Source: Liolophura sinensis
Taxonomy: Eukaryota > Mollusca > Polyplacophora > Chitonida > Chitonidae
NCBI RefSeq assembly: GCF_032854445.1
Contig: NC_088300.1
Coordinates: 51,083,682-51,147,681, forward strand
Reading direction: 5' to 3'
Length of the DNA: 64,000 nt
Both the position numbers and the translations under genes were made by a program. The notes under the pieces were generated by a model that saw only the letters and a program-made list of their open reading frames with translations, was not told the origin of the DNA and searched no databases. Of the stretch, positions 1-10,451 are shown piece after piece; the first letter of the stretch is position 1; every line of letters begins with the position of its first letter.

Positions 1-1168
1 TATAAACACCTTGATGCGGACCGCCTGTTCGCTGTCTTTTAGACACTCTGATGCGAACCGCCTGCACGCTGTCTTATATACACCCTGATGCGGACCACCT
101 GCCCCCTGTCTTCTATACACTCTGATGCGGACCAGCTGCACCCTGTCTTATAGACACCTTGATGCGGACCGCCCGCACGCTGTCTTCTATACACTCTGAT
201 GCGCACCGCCTGCACGCTGTCTTCTATACACTCTGATGCAGACCGCCTGCACGCTGTCTTATAGACACCCTGATGCGGACCGCCTGTACCCTGTCTTCTA
301 TACACTCTGATGCGCACCGCCTGCACGCTGTCTTCTATACACTCTGATGCGGACTGCCTGCACGCTGTCTTATAGACACCTTGTTGTGGACCGCCTGCAG
401 GTTGTCTTATAGACACCCTGATGCCGGCCGCCTGCATGCTGTCTTCGATACACTCTGATACTGACCGCCTGCACGCTGTCTTATAGAAACTCTGATGCGG
501 ACCGCCTGCACACTGTCTTATAGACACTCTGATGCGGACCGCCTGCACGCTGTCTTATAGACACCTTGATGCGGACCGCCTGCACGTTGTCTTATAGACA
601 CTCTGATGCGGACCAGCTGCACGCTGTCTTATAGACACCTTGATGCGGACCGCCTGCACGCTGTCTTCTATACACTCTGATGTGGACCGCCTGCACGCTA
701 TCTTCTATACACTCTGATGCAGACCGCCTGCACGCTGTCTTATAGACACCCTGATGCAGACCGCCTGTACCCTGTCTTCTATACACTCTGATGCCGACCG
801 CCTGCACCCTGTCTTATAGACACCTTGATGCGGACTGCCTGGAGGCTGTCTTATAGACACCTTGATGCCGGCAGCCTGCACGCTGTTTTCTTTACACTCT
901 GATACTGACCGCCTGCACGCTGTCTTATAGACACTCTGATGCGGACCGTGTGCACGCTGTCTTTTAGACACCTTGATGCAGACCGCCTGCACGCTGTCCT
1001 GTATACACTCTGATGCGGAGCGCCTGCACGCTGTCTTATAGATACCTTGATGCGGTCCGCCTGTACGCTGTCTTGTATACACTTTGATGCGGACCGCCTG
1101 CACGCAGTCTTATAGACACCTTGATGCGGACCGCCTGCACGCTGTCTTATAGACGCCCTGATGCGAAC
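1..1168. repeat. 37-bp satellite array 1 (window starts inside it)
   Basis: About 31 head-to-tail copies of a 37-bp monomer whose core reads TGATGCGGACCGCCTGCACG followed by CTGTCTTATAGACACC. Monomers fall into two sub-types, one with TCTTATAGACACC and one with TCTTCTATACACTC, mixed irregularly. Copies differ from one another by a few substitutions. Because 37 is one more than a multiple of three and the monomer has few stops on the minus strand, long ORFs appear there by chance. The array is cut by the window edge on the left and ends in a truncated monomer that runs into unit 1. Confidence 0.97.
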
Positions 1169-1591
1169 ATTTCCACCATAAACTGGGATCATGAATAAAT
1201 AATGTTGATAAATTGGTTGATTACGTGTGTGAATCAGTCAGGCACCGTTGATTCAGTTTGATCATGGACGACATTTTGAATGAATGAATGAATGATTGAA
1301 TGAATGAATGATGATGGCTTAACACCGCATCGACAATCTTCCAACCATGTCGTGTCTTTTCTTTTAAATCGTAGTTAAGTTGGAAACTAAGGGGTTATAC
1401 TTCACCTGACGAGAGCCGTTATGGTTATCTCCCTTCCATTGCTGTGAAACATCCAAGCAGTGGTTTCGATCACAATTTACTAAATGAAGTCGGAATTTCA
1501 CAAATTTTTCACAGCTTTTTAACAGTTTCATTAAAGTGACGTGTGTAGCTCTTGTCTAGATGTATATAGTTTTATGCTGTATTGCAGTGTG

Positions 1592-1712
1592 CCTTTCTTG
1601 AAGGATCGGGAATGAAGGTTTCTGGAAAGTGGGACTGAATTTCATCAGAACACTGCATTCTACTGGAGATGAACTCGCATGGAGCACCGTCATTGTCAGA
1701 TATAATCATCAT
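1592..1712 (-). pseudogene. Partial extra copy of the orphan-ORF exon (unit 1)
   Basis: The segment matches the first about 40 codons of the exon at 3,024-3,491, including the IISDN, APCE and DPSRK stretches. It is more diverged than the copies in other units are from one another. Upstream on the minus strand the splice acceptor seen at the main exon is lost, because the CTTGCAG context has become a CTGTAC-like sequence. It breaks off after DPSRK. It is read as a decayed internal duplication of exon 2 within each unit. The same piece is at 9,853-9,973 in unit 2. Confidence 0.7.
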
Positions 1713-2066
1713 TTCATGATCATGTACAGGAGAAAAAAATCGAAACCTTAAATTTTGTCCACAATCTCTACACGAGGTAACATTTTAAAAACGTGTGACG
1801 TTGTTTTGAAGCTTTGACTAATTTTGATTGGTAAATTATCGATATGCATATGTTACAAGGTAGCGTTGTCTCTTCACATAAACTCTATCACAGACGTATT
1901 TATCTGAAATCAACGATACAGACGAATGCAAATATTACCTTTAGCAGGGAATTTGTGGGTCCCGTCACTCTTCTTGTTCGTTGTTCTTACGACGGTCGAC
2001 AGCGCTAATGTGAACATATGGCCCGCTCTAACGTTCGTTGAAGACAACTTGTAGTCTACAAATGTG

Positions 2067-2190
2067 GGGCCGGTTTCATGAAGCATACTTAGTGATAAGT
2101 TGCCCTTAGCTAAGCACACTTTATATCTCTACTACATACGTCTTCTTGGTAGTTAAATGCAAATTTTGCTGAAGTTCATGAAACCAGCCC
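2067..2190. mobile_element. Short MITE with GGGCCGGTTTCATGAA ends (unit 1)
   Basis: About 124 bp bounded by GGGCCGGTTTCATGAA on the left and the near inverted complement TTCATGAAACCAGCCC on the right. There is no coding content. The size and the terminal inverted repeats fit a non-autonomous DNA transposon remnant. The right end carries one substitution that is absent in unit 2. I cannot see a clear target-site duplication. Confidence 0.65.
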
Positions 2191-2213
2191 GTGATCTGCA
2201 AATCTGTATGTCA

Positions 2214-2334
2214 CACGTGAACAAGTTGGTGAGTAACTTCCCGAATGTCGACAGTTTAACGGGGCATTCTGTTTCCTCCATCGCCATCGTATCAGTGGAT
2301 AATCTTTTCAGTATGGCGTTAAAAACAGATGAAT
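2214..2334 (+). mobile_element. Diverged SINE 3' region (unit 1)
   Basis: The order of motifs (CACGTGAACAAGTTGGTGAGTAAC, then GGGGCATTCTGTTTCCTCC, then GCCATCGTATCAGTGGATAATC, then GTATGGCGTTAAAA) follows the 3' half of the clearer SINE copies at 29,154 and 33,001. The TAAATA tail has decayed. The same fragment occurs in unit 2 at about 10,474-10,594. Confidence 0.5.
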
Positions 2335-2339
2335 AGAAC

Positions 2340-3020
2340 GTGTGGCTTTGTCAAATGTGTGATATCTGTGTCACACGCAGTGATGTCATTGGCATATGTA
2401 TAGGGCGCAGTAGCATTATAAAGCCTCTAGTATTAATCCAGTCCGTCGCGTCTCAAACAACATTCGAAAAAAATGTTTAACTGGATTTCATTTGAAAATC
2501 AATCTCATTCGGGTTGCGATGTATCGTGATATTCTTCCAGAGCGGAACCATGCTTATCACCAGAATCTTTATATATTTATGCTACATGAACCGTGGGAAT
2601 TTTGAAAATTAATTTTTTTCTTTCCGTGCCTTTACAGCTATTAAAAGCAATCAACGTCTAACTTTCGTTTGGAGAATTATTGGGAATAGAACAACATGAT
2701 ATCATTTGAATCTTTATATTAAATTTTAAGAGAGACGTATATTCAATCTTGCTTCAAGTGCCTAAATCTATAAGTATTTTTTTATCACGATAACACTCAT
2801 CCAGTCTTTGTAGGCCTATCAGTAAATAAATAAATAAATCAGTGAATAAATAAATAAATAAAAACTAAAAAACACCCACACAAAGCACTTTTCTGTATAT
2901 GTCGTTATATTTATAATGAGGATGACTGACAGTTTCATAGTGTAAATAAATATACATGGGTTTGAAATGATGTAAATGCTCTGTTCATATCACAAATTGT
3001 GGAAATGATTAAAGTCAATA
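2340..3020. other. Non-coding part of unit 1
   Basis: AT-rich DNA containing AAAT-type runs near 2,820-2,866 and a TATA-rich stretch near 2,570. It lies downstream of the orphan ORF on the minus strand. I see no canonical AATAAA on that strand close to the stop codon. Confidence 0.6.
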
Positions 3021-3023
3021 CAG

Positions 3024-3488
3024 TCAGACATGTACTCGTCCCATAAAACATTTGCCAATCTTCTTCAAGGAGGCAGTGAGCTTCCCCTTGACACCAGTGT
3101 GGTATCTCTTGGCTTGTTTTGTCGGGACATCCGCATAACGGGCAATGTCTTTGTCATTCACACAAACCGGAAGCTCTGCTGTGGCATTCTGAGACATATT
3201 GAGGGCTGCAAGCTGAGATTGGCCAATGTGTAAAACCCCTTTTCTGGTCATTGTTTCTTGTCGATGTGCTACACCTCGTAGGATGGCCTGAAATGCTCGC
3301 TTCTTCATCTGTCGTTCTTCCCTATCGAGGAAGTAGAGTTGTTTCTCCGGTTTTGCACCAAAATGCACCTTTCTTGAAGGATCGGTGATGAAGGTTCCTG
3401 GAAAACAGGACTGAATTTCAACCGGACACCGCATCCTACGGTAGATGGGCTCACACGGAGCATCACAATTGTCAGATATAATCATCAT
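3024..3488 (-). CDS. Orphan 154-residue ORF, copy 1
   Basis: Function unknown; I recognise no domain. On the minus strand an exon begins at 3,491 after a strong polypyrimidine tract ending CTCTTGCAG, and its first ATG is at 3,488. The ORF runs 154 codons to TGA at 3,024. The product is basic, has no obvious signal peptide or membrane segment, carries a Cys-containing segment near the N terminus (APCEP, RCPVE, SCFPG) and a Lys/Arg-rich C terminus ending GRVHV. Exon 1 (3,809 to about 3,900) is probably untranslated, because its reading frames are closed and not kept between copies. Homologous exons exist at 11,300, 17,337 and 22,503. Against copy 2 there are 14 substitutions, 11 of them amino-acid changing, which is what neutral drift gives. 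It may be a young multicopy gene, a repeat-borne ORF or a non-coding transcript. Confidence 0.4.
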   Translation of the reverse strand: MMIISDNCDAPCEPIYRRMRCPVEIQSCFPGTFITDPSRKVHFGAKPEKQLYFLDREERQMKKRAFQAILRGVAHRQETMTRKGVLHIGQSQLAALNMSQNATAELPVCVNDKDIARYADVPTKQAKRYHTGVKGKLTASLKKIGKCFMGRVHV

Positions 3489-3491
3489 GTT

Positions 3492-3808
3492 CTGCAAGAG
3501 AAAAAGTTAAAACTTATAGGCCTACAGCTCATATTCGACTAGTGTAACATTAGGAAATAGCTGTTTAACTGACAATGATTGCATAAGAAACTGTCACACC
3601 ATTTATATTTTATACGCGAAAGTAAACTACTCATAAAATACTCAGTCCATTTTAAACTTGTCGTCTTTCTTCTCTCCGTGTATTTAGGCATTTGTGAAAC
3701 TTGTCACGAACTAATTGCATTGCGTAGTCAATAAACAGTTTGGGGAAAAGAGTACTATATCTACATATAGTATTATAATTTGAAATGCATACACGTCCAT
3801 AAACTCAC
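3492..3808 (-). other. Putative intron of orphan gene, copy 1
   Basis: 317 nt on the minus strand, starting GTGAGT at 3,808-3,803 and ending with a T/C-rich tract and CAG at 3,494-3,492. Donor and acceptor are present in all four copies. Unit 2 differs in length by a 9-base deletion (308 nt). Conservation of both splice sites over the diverged copy 4 supports that this was a spliced transcript. Confidence 0.6.
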
Positions 3809-3900
3809 TTGTTGACTGTCTTTTGAGAACAAATTGCAGAAAGTTGGTTGTCGCCTGAATGATATTCAGCTATGTAGAATTTCTTCTCCTGAAAGGTGAT
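3809..3900 (-). other. Putative 5' leader exon of orphan gene, copy 1
   Basis: Minus-strand segment between the CRE-like block and the GTGAGT donor. Only the 3' edge is defined by sequence; the 5' edge is approximate. All frames that would splice into the ORF meet a stop, and copy 4 has length changes here that are not multiples of three, so it reads as untranslated leader. Confidence 0.45.
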
Positions 3901-3917
3901 TGTGACATGTCGAAACA

Positions 3918-3962
3918 ATAGGCTGACGTCATTCGTGACGTGCTATCACTCGGCGTCATAAA
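3918..3962 (-). promoter_or_regulatory. CRE-like block upstream of orphan gene, copy 1
   Basis: Contains the full palindrome TGACGTCA (3,924-3,931) followed by TGACGTG and a GGCGTCATAA element, three TGACG-type half sites within about 45 bp. The block is recognisable in all four copies while sequence on either side diverges. CREB/ATF bZIP factors bind TGACGTCA. A TATA-like TATATATAC on the minus strand lies further upstream near 4,060. Promoter function is inferred. Confidence 0.5.
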
Positions 3963-4334
3963 TACAATGAAAAAAACCCAACGCACGCGGAAATCCCCGA
4001 AGAGTTCCGAGTGACATTGACGTTGCGATTCTGTTGAATCCATGCGTGGAAACATACATTCGTATATATACCAGCCGTCAACCAATAAAGACGTTCCAGG
4101 TCAATAATCGCAAGACCAATTCCCAAAACGACATATAACACAAACAACCGAAGAACTAAGAAAGTATATAAAGTACGAAAACAGGCTGGAATCATGCAAA
4201 GAGAAGCAGTCAACGGTTTCAAATTATGTTGGGACGACGCCAGGTATACATGTTCTAAGCGATTGAGTGAAATCAGTATTTAAATCGTGTACCATGCTGA
4301 AATATCAATTGTCGACCACAAAATATGTATCTCA

Positions 4335-4385
4335 GATTAGCTGTGGAAAGGTGACCATAAACCGTTGAAAGCTATATTTCTGAAT
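4335..4385. repeat. Single 45-bp monomer (unit 1)
   Basis: One copy of the sequence TGTGGAAAGGTGACCATAAAC continuing into GTTGAAAGCTATATT. It is the unexpanded counterpart of the 45-bp array in unit 3 (18,737-20,052). Flanking sequence (TTTCGATGATATAATTTAGA and onward) matches the right flank of that array. Unit 2 also has one copy near 12,600. Confidence 0.8.
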
Positions 4386-4673
4386 ATATGTTTTCGATGA
4401 TATAATTTAGAGAAAGTGTTCAAATGTTTGGATGTAGGCCTATACGGTACAGATATTAATGACCAAATATGACAATTTGTAATGTTATAACACTGTAATT
4501 ATATCATTGAATGATCTCAAACGACCACCTTTATGCATGTAGTGTATTGTTACCAATTACACATAAGCTAGAGCGTAAGGGCAAAAGTTCAATATTAATT
4601 TATTTTGTTGAGGAATGTTTGATTGATATGACGGTGGCCCGCTTTTCTGGTGGAGGGAAGCGGGAAGAGGTCC

Positions 4674-4886
4674 ATGGAAAACATCACCGAGGAATCTGAA
4701 GGCATGGATAAACACCACGAAGGTCCAGAAGGCATGGATAAACGCCACAAAGGTCCAGAAGGCATGGATAAACGCCACGAAGGTCCAGAAGGCATGGATA
4801 AACGCCACGAAGGTCCAGAAGGCATGGTTAAATGCCACGAAGGTCCAAGGATGCAATTCTCCTGTTGGAGGAATAGTATAGACTAG
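4674..4886 (+). repeat. 30-bp minisatellite with open frame (unit 1)
   Basis: Five head-to-tail 30-bp copies at 4,701-4,850 with core GGCATGGATAAACGCCACGA AGGTCCAGAA. Because 30 is a multiple of three the plus strand stays open, giving a 70-codon ORF from ATG 4,674 that encodes a ten-residue repeat GMDKRHEGPE and ends at 4,886. The ORF is also open in unit 2 (12,938-13,150). No splice or promoter evidence supports translation, and a repeat of this length keeps its frame without selection. Confidence 0.85.
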
Positions 4887-4889
4887 TTA

Positions 4890-6205
4890 GTGATTCTTTT
4901 GATCACATGTTCTTGTTGTCCTCTGGAATGTAAGAGCTTTGTTAAGGAATACATATGGCATATTTATAATACGAAAATTCCCATCCTTTAAGAGACTATT
5001 TCAATCGTGAGAAGCTTTCGCTTTATTATTGTAGGGTACTGGAGTTCAGGGCCAATAATCCATCCCTTTGGAAATATTCATCCCTTTGGAAATAAGGGAG
5101 GTGGTTATCTCCCTTGTACTATCATTGTCAGCTTCCGATCACGACGTCTCCACCACCAGGAAATGTATCGAGGATGCTTAACCTTGTGGTAAATTTGTAC
5201 AATCTCTCCCAAATCATGTGGCCATCATAGTCGGTTTATAACGCACGATTGAAATTCAAGCGATACGGCTCTGTCTATGGCACCCTATTCTGATTGGCTG
5301 GATTATTTTGGAATGTCGCTAGTATAAGACGAAGGCCATGGCCGTTTGATTCCAGCGATTTTAAAGGTGGAGAAAACAAAAAAAATTACACAAGGTTCAA
5401 ATAAAAGAGTGCGAGGAGTTATTCATAGATGTGGTCTTTTCTTTTTACGAGAAAAATACACTTGAAAAACTTGTTTATATGGCGATTTGTGACCACCACT
5501 TTGCATACCGGTATGTAGTCAGTGTGTAATAATGTTATAAATTGGGATGTAACACATGTTAAATAAAATTTTAATATATTTGCACTAGAAATTCGTCAGC
5601 TGACAAATGTGTTCAACATGGAATTTTGTTCATATATATATTTTTACTACATTCATAAATATTATCACAATTCAGATTAAATGCATATGTTTGGATATAA
5701 TCAACAAATTTACATTCAAATAAATTGATAAGACAAGCATCATCCTTACTGGAACGTTTATGCAATGGCGATAAATACCAAAGGGTGTTCCCAAATACCC
5801 ACCATACAAATATTATCAAATATCCTTTTCTTCTGAAGAAAAAAAAGAAGAAAAAAAGATATATTTGCAAATAAGTTTTGGTGTTCTTTCATCTGATATT
5901 GGCATCATTTTTATGTTTTCTTCTCCTTTGAATTTCTCCCCTTTTTCGTGTACATCTTGTAGATTCATAGATTACTATGTATGGCAGCGATAGTGAAACA
6001 AGCTTCAGCTCCTCATATAACACAAACTGCCTCGGCTCAATGTCCTGGTCCCGGTTTTCAAAACTGTCAAAAGGCTTAATACCAGATTTAGCTTTAAGCC
6101 AAGTCTTCAAGTTTTGTAAGTAGCCCTAAAAACCAGGTATAGCATTATATTAAACGTGAAATAAATTTCCTACTGTTATACTTATATGCTCTTATAGCTT
6201 AATGC
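4890..6205. other. Remainder of unit 1 with decayed coding-like pieces
   Basis: Contains a GGAAATATTCATCCCTTT duplication near 5,065-5,095, an ATTGG box and TATAAGAC near 5,297-5,330, a plus-strand in-frame piece at about 5,396-5,530 (VQIKECEELF, then LVYMAICDHH), A/T-rich simple sequence near 5,830-5,870, and a minus-strand possible exon at 5,889-6,125. The two coding-like pieces are discussed in the findings; neither is recognisable. Confidence 0.5.
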
Positions 6206-6214
6206 CCGTATTAG

Positions 6215-9200
6215 TTTATAGACACTCTGATGCGGACCGCCTGCACGCTGTCTTATAAACACTCTGGGGCGAACCGCCTGCACCCTGTCTTATAGACACC
6301 CTGATGCCGGCCGCCTGCACACTGTCACCTATACACTCTGATGCGGACCGCCTGCATGCTGTCTTATAGACACCCTGATGCGGACCGCCTGTACTCTGTC
6401 TTATAGACACCATGATGCGGACCGCCTGCACCCTGTCTTATAGACACCCTGATGCGGACCGCCTGCACGCTGTCTTACAGACACGTTGATGCGGACCACC
6501 TGCACGCTGTCTTTTAGACACCCTGATGCGGACCGCCTGCACGCTGTCTTATAGACACGTTGATGCGGACCGCCTGTACACTGTCTTTTATACACTCTGA
6601 AGCGGACTGCCTGCCTGCACGCTGTCTTATAGACACCCTGATGCGGACCGCCTGCACGCTGTCTTCTATACATTCTGATGCGAACCGTGTGCACGCTGTC
6701 TTCTATACACTCTAATGCGGACCGCCTTCACGCTGTCTTATAGACACTCTGATATGGACCGTGTGCACGCTGTCCTATAGACACCTTGATGCAGACCGCC
6801 TGCATGCTGTCTTCTATACACTCTCATGCGGACCGCCTGCACGCTGTCTTATAGACACATTGATGCGGACCGCCTGTACGCTGTCTTATAGACATCCTGA
6901 TGCGGACCGCCTGCACGCTGTCTTATAGACATCCTGATGCGGACCGCCTGCACACTGTCTTATAGAAACCCTGATGCGGACCGCCTGCACACTGTCTTTT
7001 AGACACCCTGATGCGGACCGCCTGTACGCTGTCTTATAGACACCCTGATGCGGACCGCCTGTACGCTGTCTTATAGACACCCTGATGCGGACCGCCTGCA
7101 CGCTGTCTTATAGACACCTTGATGCGGACCGCCTGTACGCTGTCTTATAGACACCCTGATGCGGTCCGCCTGCACGCTGTCTTATAGACACCCTGATGCG
7201 GACCGCCTGTACGCTGTCTTATAGACACCCTGATGCAGACCGCCTGTACGCTGTCTTATAGACACCCAGATGCGGACCGCCTGCACGCTGTCTTTTTATA
7301 CACTCTGATGCGGAACGCCTGCAGGCTGTCTTATAGACACCTTGATGCGGACCCCCCTGCACGCTGTCTTCTATACACTCTGATGCGGACCGCCTGCACG
7401 CTGTCTTCTATACACTCTGATGCTGACCGCCTGCATGCTGTCTTATAGACACCTTGATACGGACCGCCTGTACGCTGTCTTATAGACACTGTGATGCGGA
7501 CCAACTGCACGCTGTCTTATAAACACTTTGATACGGACCGCCTGCACGCTGTCTTATAGACACCTTGATGCCGGCCGCCTGCACGCTGTCTTCTATACAC
7601 TCTGATAAGGACCGCCTGCACGCTGTCTTATGGACACTCTGATGCGGACCACCTGCACACTGTCTTATAGACACCCTCATGCGAACCGCCTGCACGTTGT
7701 CTTATAGACACTCTGATGCCGGCCGACTGCACGCTGTCTTCTATACACTCTGATGCGGACCCCCTGTACGCTGTCTTAAAGACACCCTGATGCCGGCCGC
7801 CTGCACGCTGTCTTTTAGACACCCTGATGCCGGCTGCCTGCACGCTGTCTTCTATACACTCTGATGCCGGCCGTCTGCACGCTGTCTTTTAGACACCCTG
7901 ATGCCGGCCCCCTTCACGCTGTCTTCTATACACTCTGATGCGTATTGCCTGCACGCTGTCTTATAGAAACTCTGATGCGGACCGCCTGCACACTGTCTTA
8001 TAGACACCCGAATGCGGTCCGACTGCACGCTGTCTTATAGAAAATCTGATGCGGATCGCCTGCACGCTGTCTTATAACCACCTTGATGCGGACCGCCTGC
8101 ACCCTGTTTTATAGACACCTTGATGCGGACCGCCTGTACGCTGTCTTCTATACACTCTGATGCGGACCGCCTCCACGCTGTCTTCTATACACTGTGATGC
8201 GGACCACCTGCACGCTGTCTTATAGACACCTTGATGCGGACTGCCTGGATGCTGTCTTATAGACACCCTGATGGCGGCCGCCTGCACGCTGTCTTCTATA
8301 CACTCTGATACTGACCGCCTGCATGCTGTTTTATAGACACCCTGATGCGGACCGCCTGCACGCTGTCTTCTATACACTCTGATGCGGACCGCCTCCACGC
8401 TGTCTTCTATACACTGTGATGCGGACCACCTGCACGCTGTCTTATAGACACCTTGATGCGGACTGCCTGGATGCTGTCTTATAGACACCCTGATTCCGGC
8501 CGCCTGCACGCTGTCTTCTATACACTCTGATACTGACCGCCTGCATGCTGTTTTATAGACACCCTGATGCGGACCGCCTGCACGCTGTCTTCTATACATT
8601 CTGATGCGGACCGCCTGCACGCTGTCTTCTATACACTCTGATGTGAACCGCCTACATGCTGTCTTATAGACATGTTGATGCGGACCGCCTGTATGCTGTC
8701 TTCTATACACTCTGATGCTGACCTCCTGCACGCTGTCTTATAGACACCTTGATGCGGACCGCCTGCACACTGTCTTATAGACACCCTGATGCGAACCGCC
8801 TGCACGCTGTCTTATAGACACTTTGATGCGGACCGCTGTACTCTGTCTTCTATACACTCTGATGCGGACCGCCTGCACGCTGTCTTCTATACACTGTGGT
8901 GCGGACCACCTGCATGCTGTCTGATAGACACCTTGATGCGGACTGCCTGGATGCTGTCTTATAGACACCCTGATGCCGGCCACCTGCACGCTGTCTTCTA
9001 TACTCTCTGATGCGGACTGCCTGCACGCTGTCTTCTATACACTCTGATGCGGACCTCCTGCACGCTGTCTTCTATACATTCTGATGCGGACCGTCTGCAC
9101 GCTGTCTTCTATACACTCTGATGCGTACCGCCTGCACGCTGTCTTATAGACACTCTGATGCGAACTGCCTGCACGCTGTCTTATAGACACTCTGATACGG

Positions 9201-9425
9201 ACCGCCTGCACCCTGTCTTATAGACACTCTGATACCGACCGCCTGCACACTGTCTTATATCCACCTTGATGCTTACCGCCTGCACGCTGTCTTATAGACA
9301 CTCTGATGCGGACCGCCTGCACACTGTCTTATAGACACCTTGATGCGGACTGCCTGCACGCTGTCTTATAGACACCCTGATGTGGACCGCCTGTACGCTG
9401 TCTTATAGACACCCTGATGCGAACA
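6215..9425. repeat. 37-bp satellite array 2
   Basis: About 87 copies of the same 37-bp monomer as array 1, between units 1 and 2. A higher-order repeat is visible: a six-monomer block of 222 bp starting near 8,169 recurs at 8,391 with shared rare variants (GCCTCCACGC, CTGTGATG, CTGGATGC, TGATACTGACC), and part of it recurs near 8,890-8,990. This shows recent unequal exchange or segmental amplification inside the array. Confidence 0.97.
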
Positions 9426-9852
9426 TTTCCACCATAAACTGGGATCATGAATAAATAATGTTGATAAATTGGTTGATTACGTTTGTGAATCAGTGAGGCA
9501 CCGTTGATTCAGTTTGATCATGGACGACATTTTGAATGAATGAATGAATGAATGATTGAATGAATGAATGATGATGGCTTAACACTGCATCGGCAATCTT
9601 CCAGCCATGGCGTGGCTTTTCTTTTAAATCATGGTTAAGTTGGAAAACTAAGGGGCAATCATTCACCTGACGAGAGTCGTTATGGTTATCTCCCTTCCAT
9701 TGCTGTAAAACATGGAAGCACTGGGTTCGATCACAATTTACTAAATGAAGTCGGAATTTCACAAATTTTTCACAGCTTTTTAACAGTTTCATTAAAGTGA
9801 CGTGGGTAGCTTTTGTCTAGATGTATATAGTTTTATGCCGTATTGCAGTGTG

Positions 9853-9973
9853 CCTTTCTTGAAGGATCGGGAATGAAGGTTTCTGGAAAGTGGGACTGAA
9901 TTTCATCAGAACACTGCATTCTACTGGAGATGGACTCGCATGGAGCACCGTCATTGTCAGATATAATCATCAT
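9853..9973 (-). pseudogene. Partial extra copy of the orphan-ORF exon (unit 2)
   Basis: Counterpart of 1,592-1,712, differing from it by few bases. The acceptor AG is again absent, so it cannot be spliced in as the main exon is. Confidence 0.7.
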
Positions 9974-10326
9974 GTCATGATCATGTACAGGGGAAAAGAA
10001 TCGAAACGTTAAATTTTGTCCACAATCTCTACACGAGGTAACATTTTAAAAACTTGTGACGTTGTTTTGAAGCTTTGGCTAATTTTGATTGGTAAATTAG
10101 CGATATGCATCTGTTACAAGGTAGAGTTGTCTCTTCACATAAACTCTATCACAGACGTATTTATCTGAAATAAACGATACAGACGGATGCAAATACTACC
10201 TTTAGCAGGGAATTTGTGGGCCCCGTCACTCTTCTTGTTCGTTGTTCTTACGACGGTCGACAGCTCTATTGTGAACATATGGCCTGGTCTAACGTTCGTT
10301 GAAGACAACTTGTAGTCTACAAATGT

Positions 10327-10451
10327 GGGGCCGGTTTCATGAAGCATACTTAGTGATCAGTTGCCCTTAGCTAAGTGCACTTTATATCTCTACAACATAC
10401 GTCTTCTTGGTAGTTAAATGCAGATTTTGCTGAAGTTCATGAAACCGGCCC
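10327..10451. mobile_element. Short MITE with GGGCCGGTTTCATGAA ends (unit 2)
   Basis: Same element as at 2,067-2,190. Here the right end TTCATGAAACCGGCCC is the exact inverted complement of the left end, so the terminal inverted repeat is perfect over 16 bp. Confidence 0.7.

Larger units (their letters stand above)
1163..6210. repeat. Long duplicated unit, copy 1 (about 5.04 kb)
   Basis: This segment lies between two 37-bp arrays and is repeated almost base for base at 9,419-14,458. The offset is about 8,256 bp at the left edge and about 8,248 bp at the right edge, with small indels between. It carries a TGAA tetranucleotide run (1,277-1,312), a partial exon copy, a MITE, a SINE-like fragment, the minus-strand orphan gene, a single 45-bp monomer near 4,345 and a 30-bp minisatellite. 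By eye identity with copy 2 is roughly 95%, so the duplication is young. The satellite plus unit forms a composite tandem repeat of about 8.25 kb. Confidence 0.93.

Noticed and set aside
3956-4222. 88-codon minus ORF with hydrophobic N-terminus, kept in unit 2 (12,167-12,490)
   Set aside because: It is conserved only because units 1 and 2 are recent duplicates. Copies 3 and 4 do not keep the frame, and it overlaps the CRE-like block.
8072-8731. ORF of 219 codons and many shorter minus-strand ORFs in the 37-bp arrays, with a repeating RRSASECIEDSV / QAVRIRV / GGPHQGVYKTAC pattern
   Set aside because: The 37-bp monomer cycles through all three frames and has almost no minus-strand stops, so open frames are automatic. 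The 37-residue protein repeat is just the three frames in turn.
1-9425. Array that might look like a CRISPR locus
   Set aside because: There are no unique spacers between repeats; monomers are contiguous 37-bp tandem copies in an animal genome.
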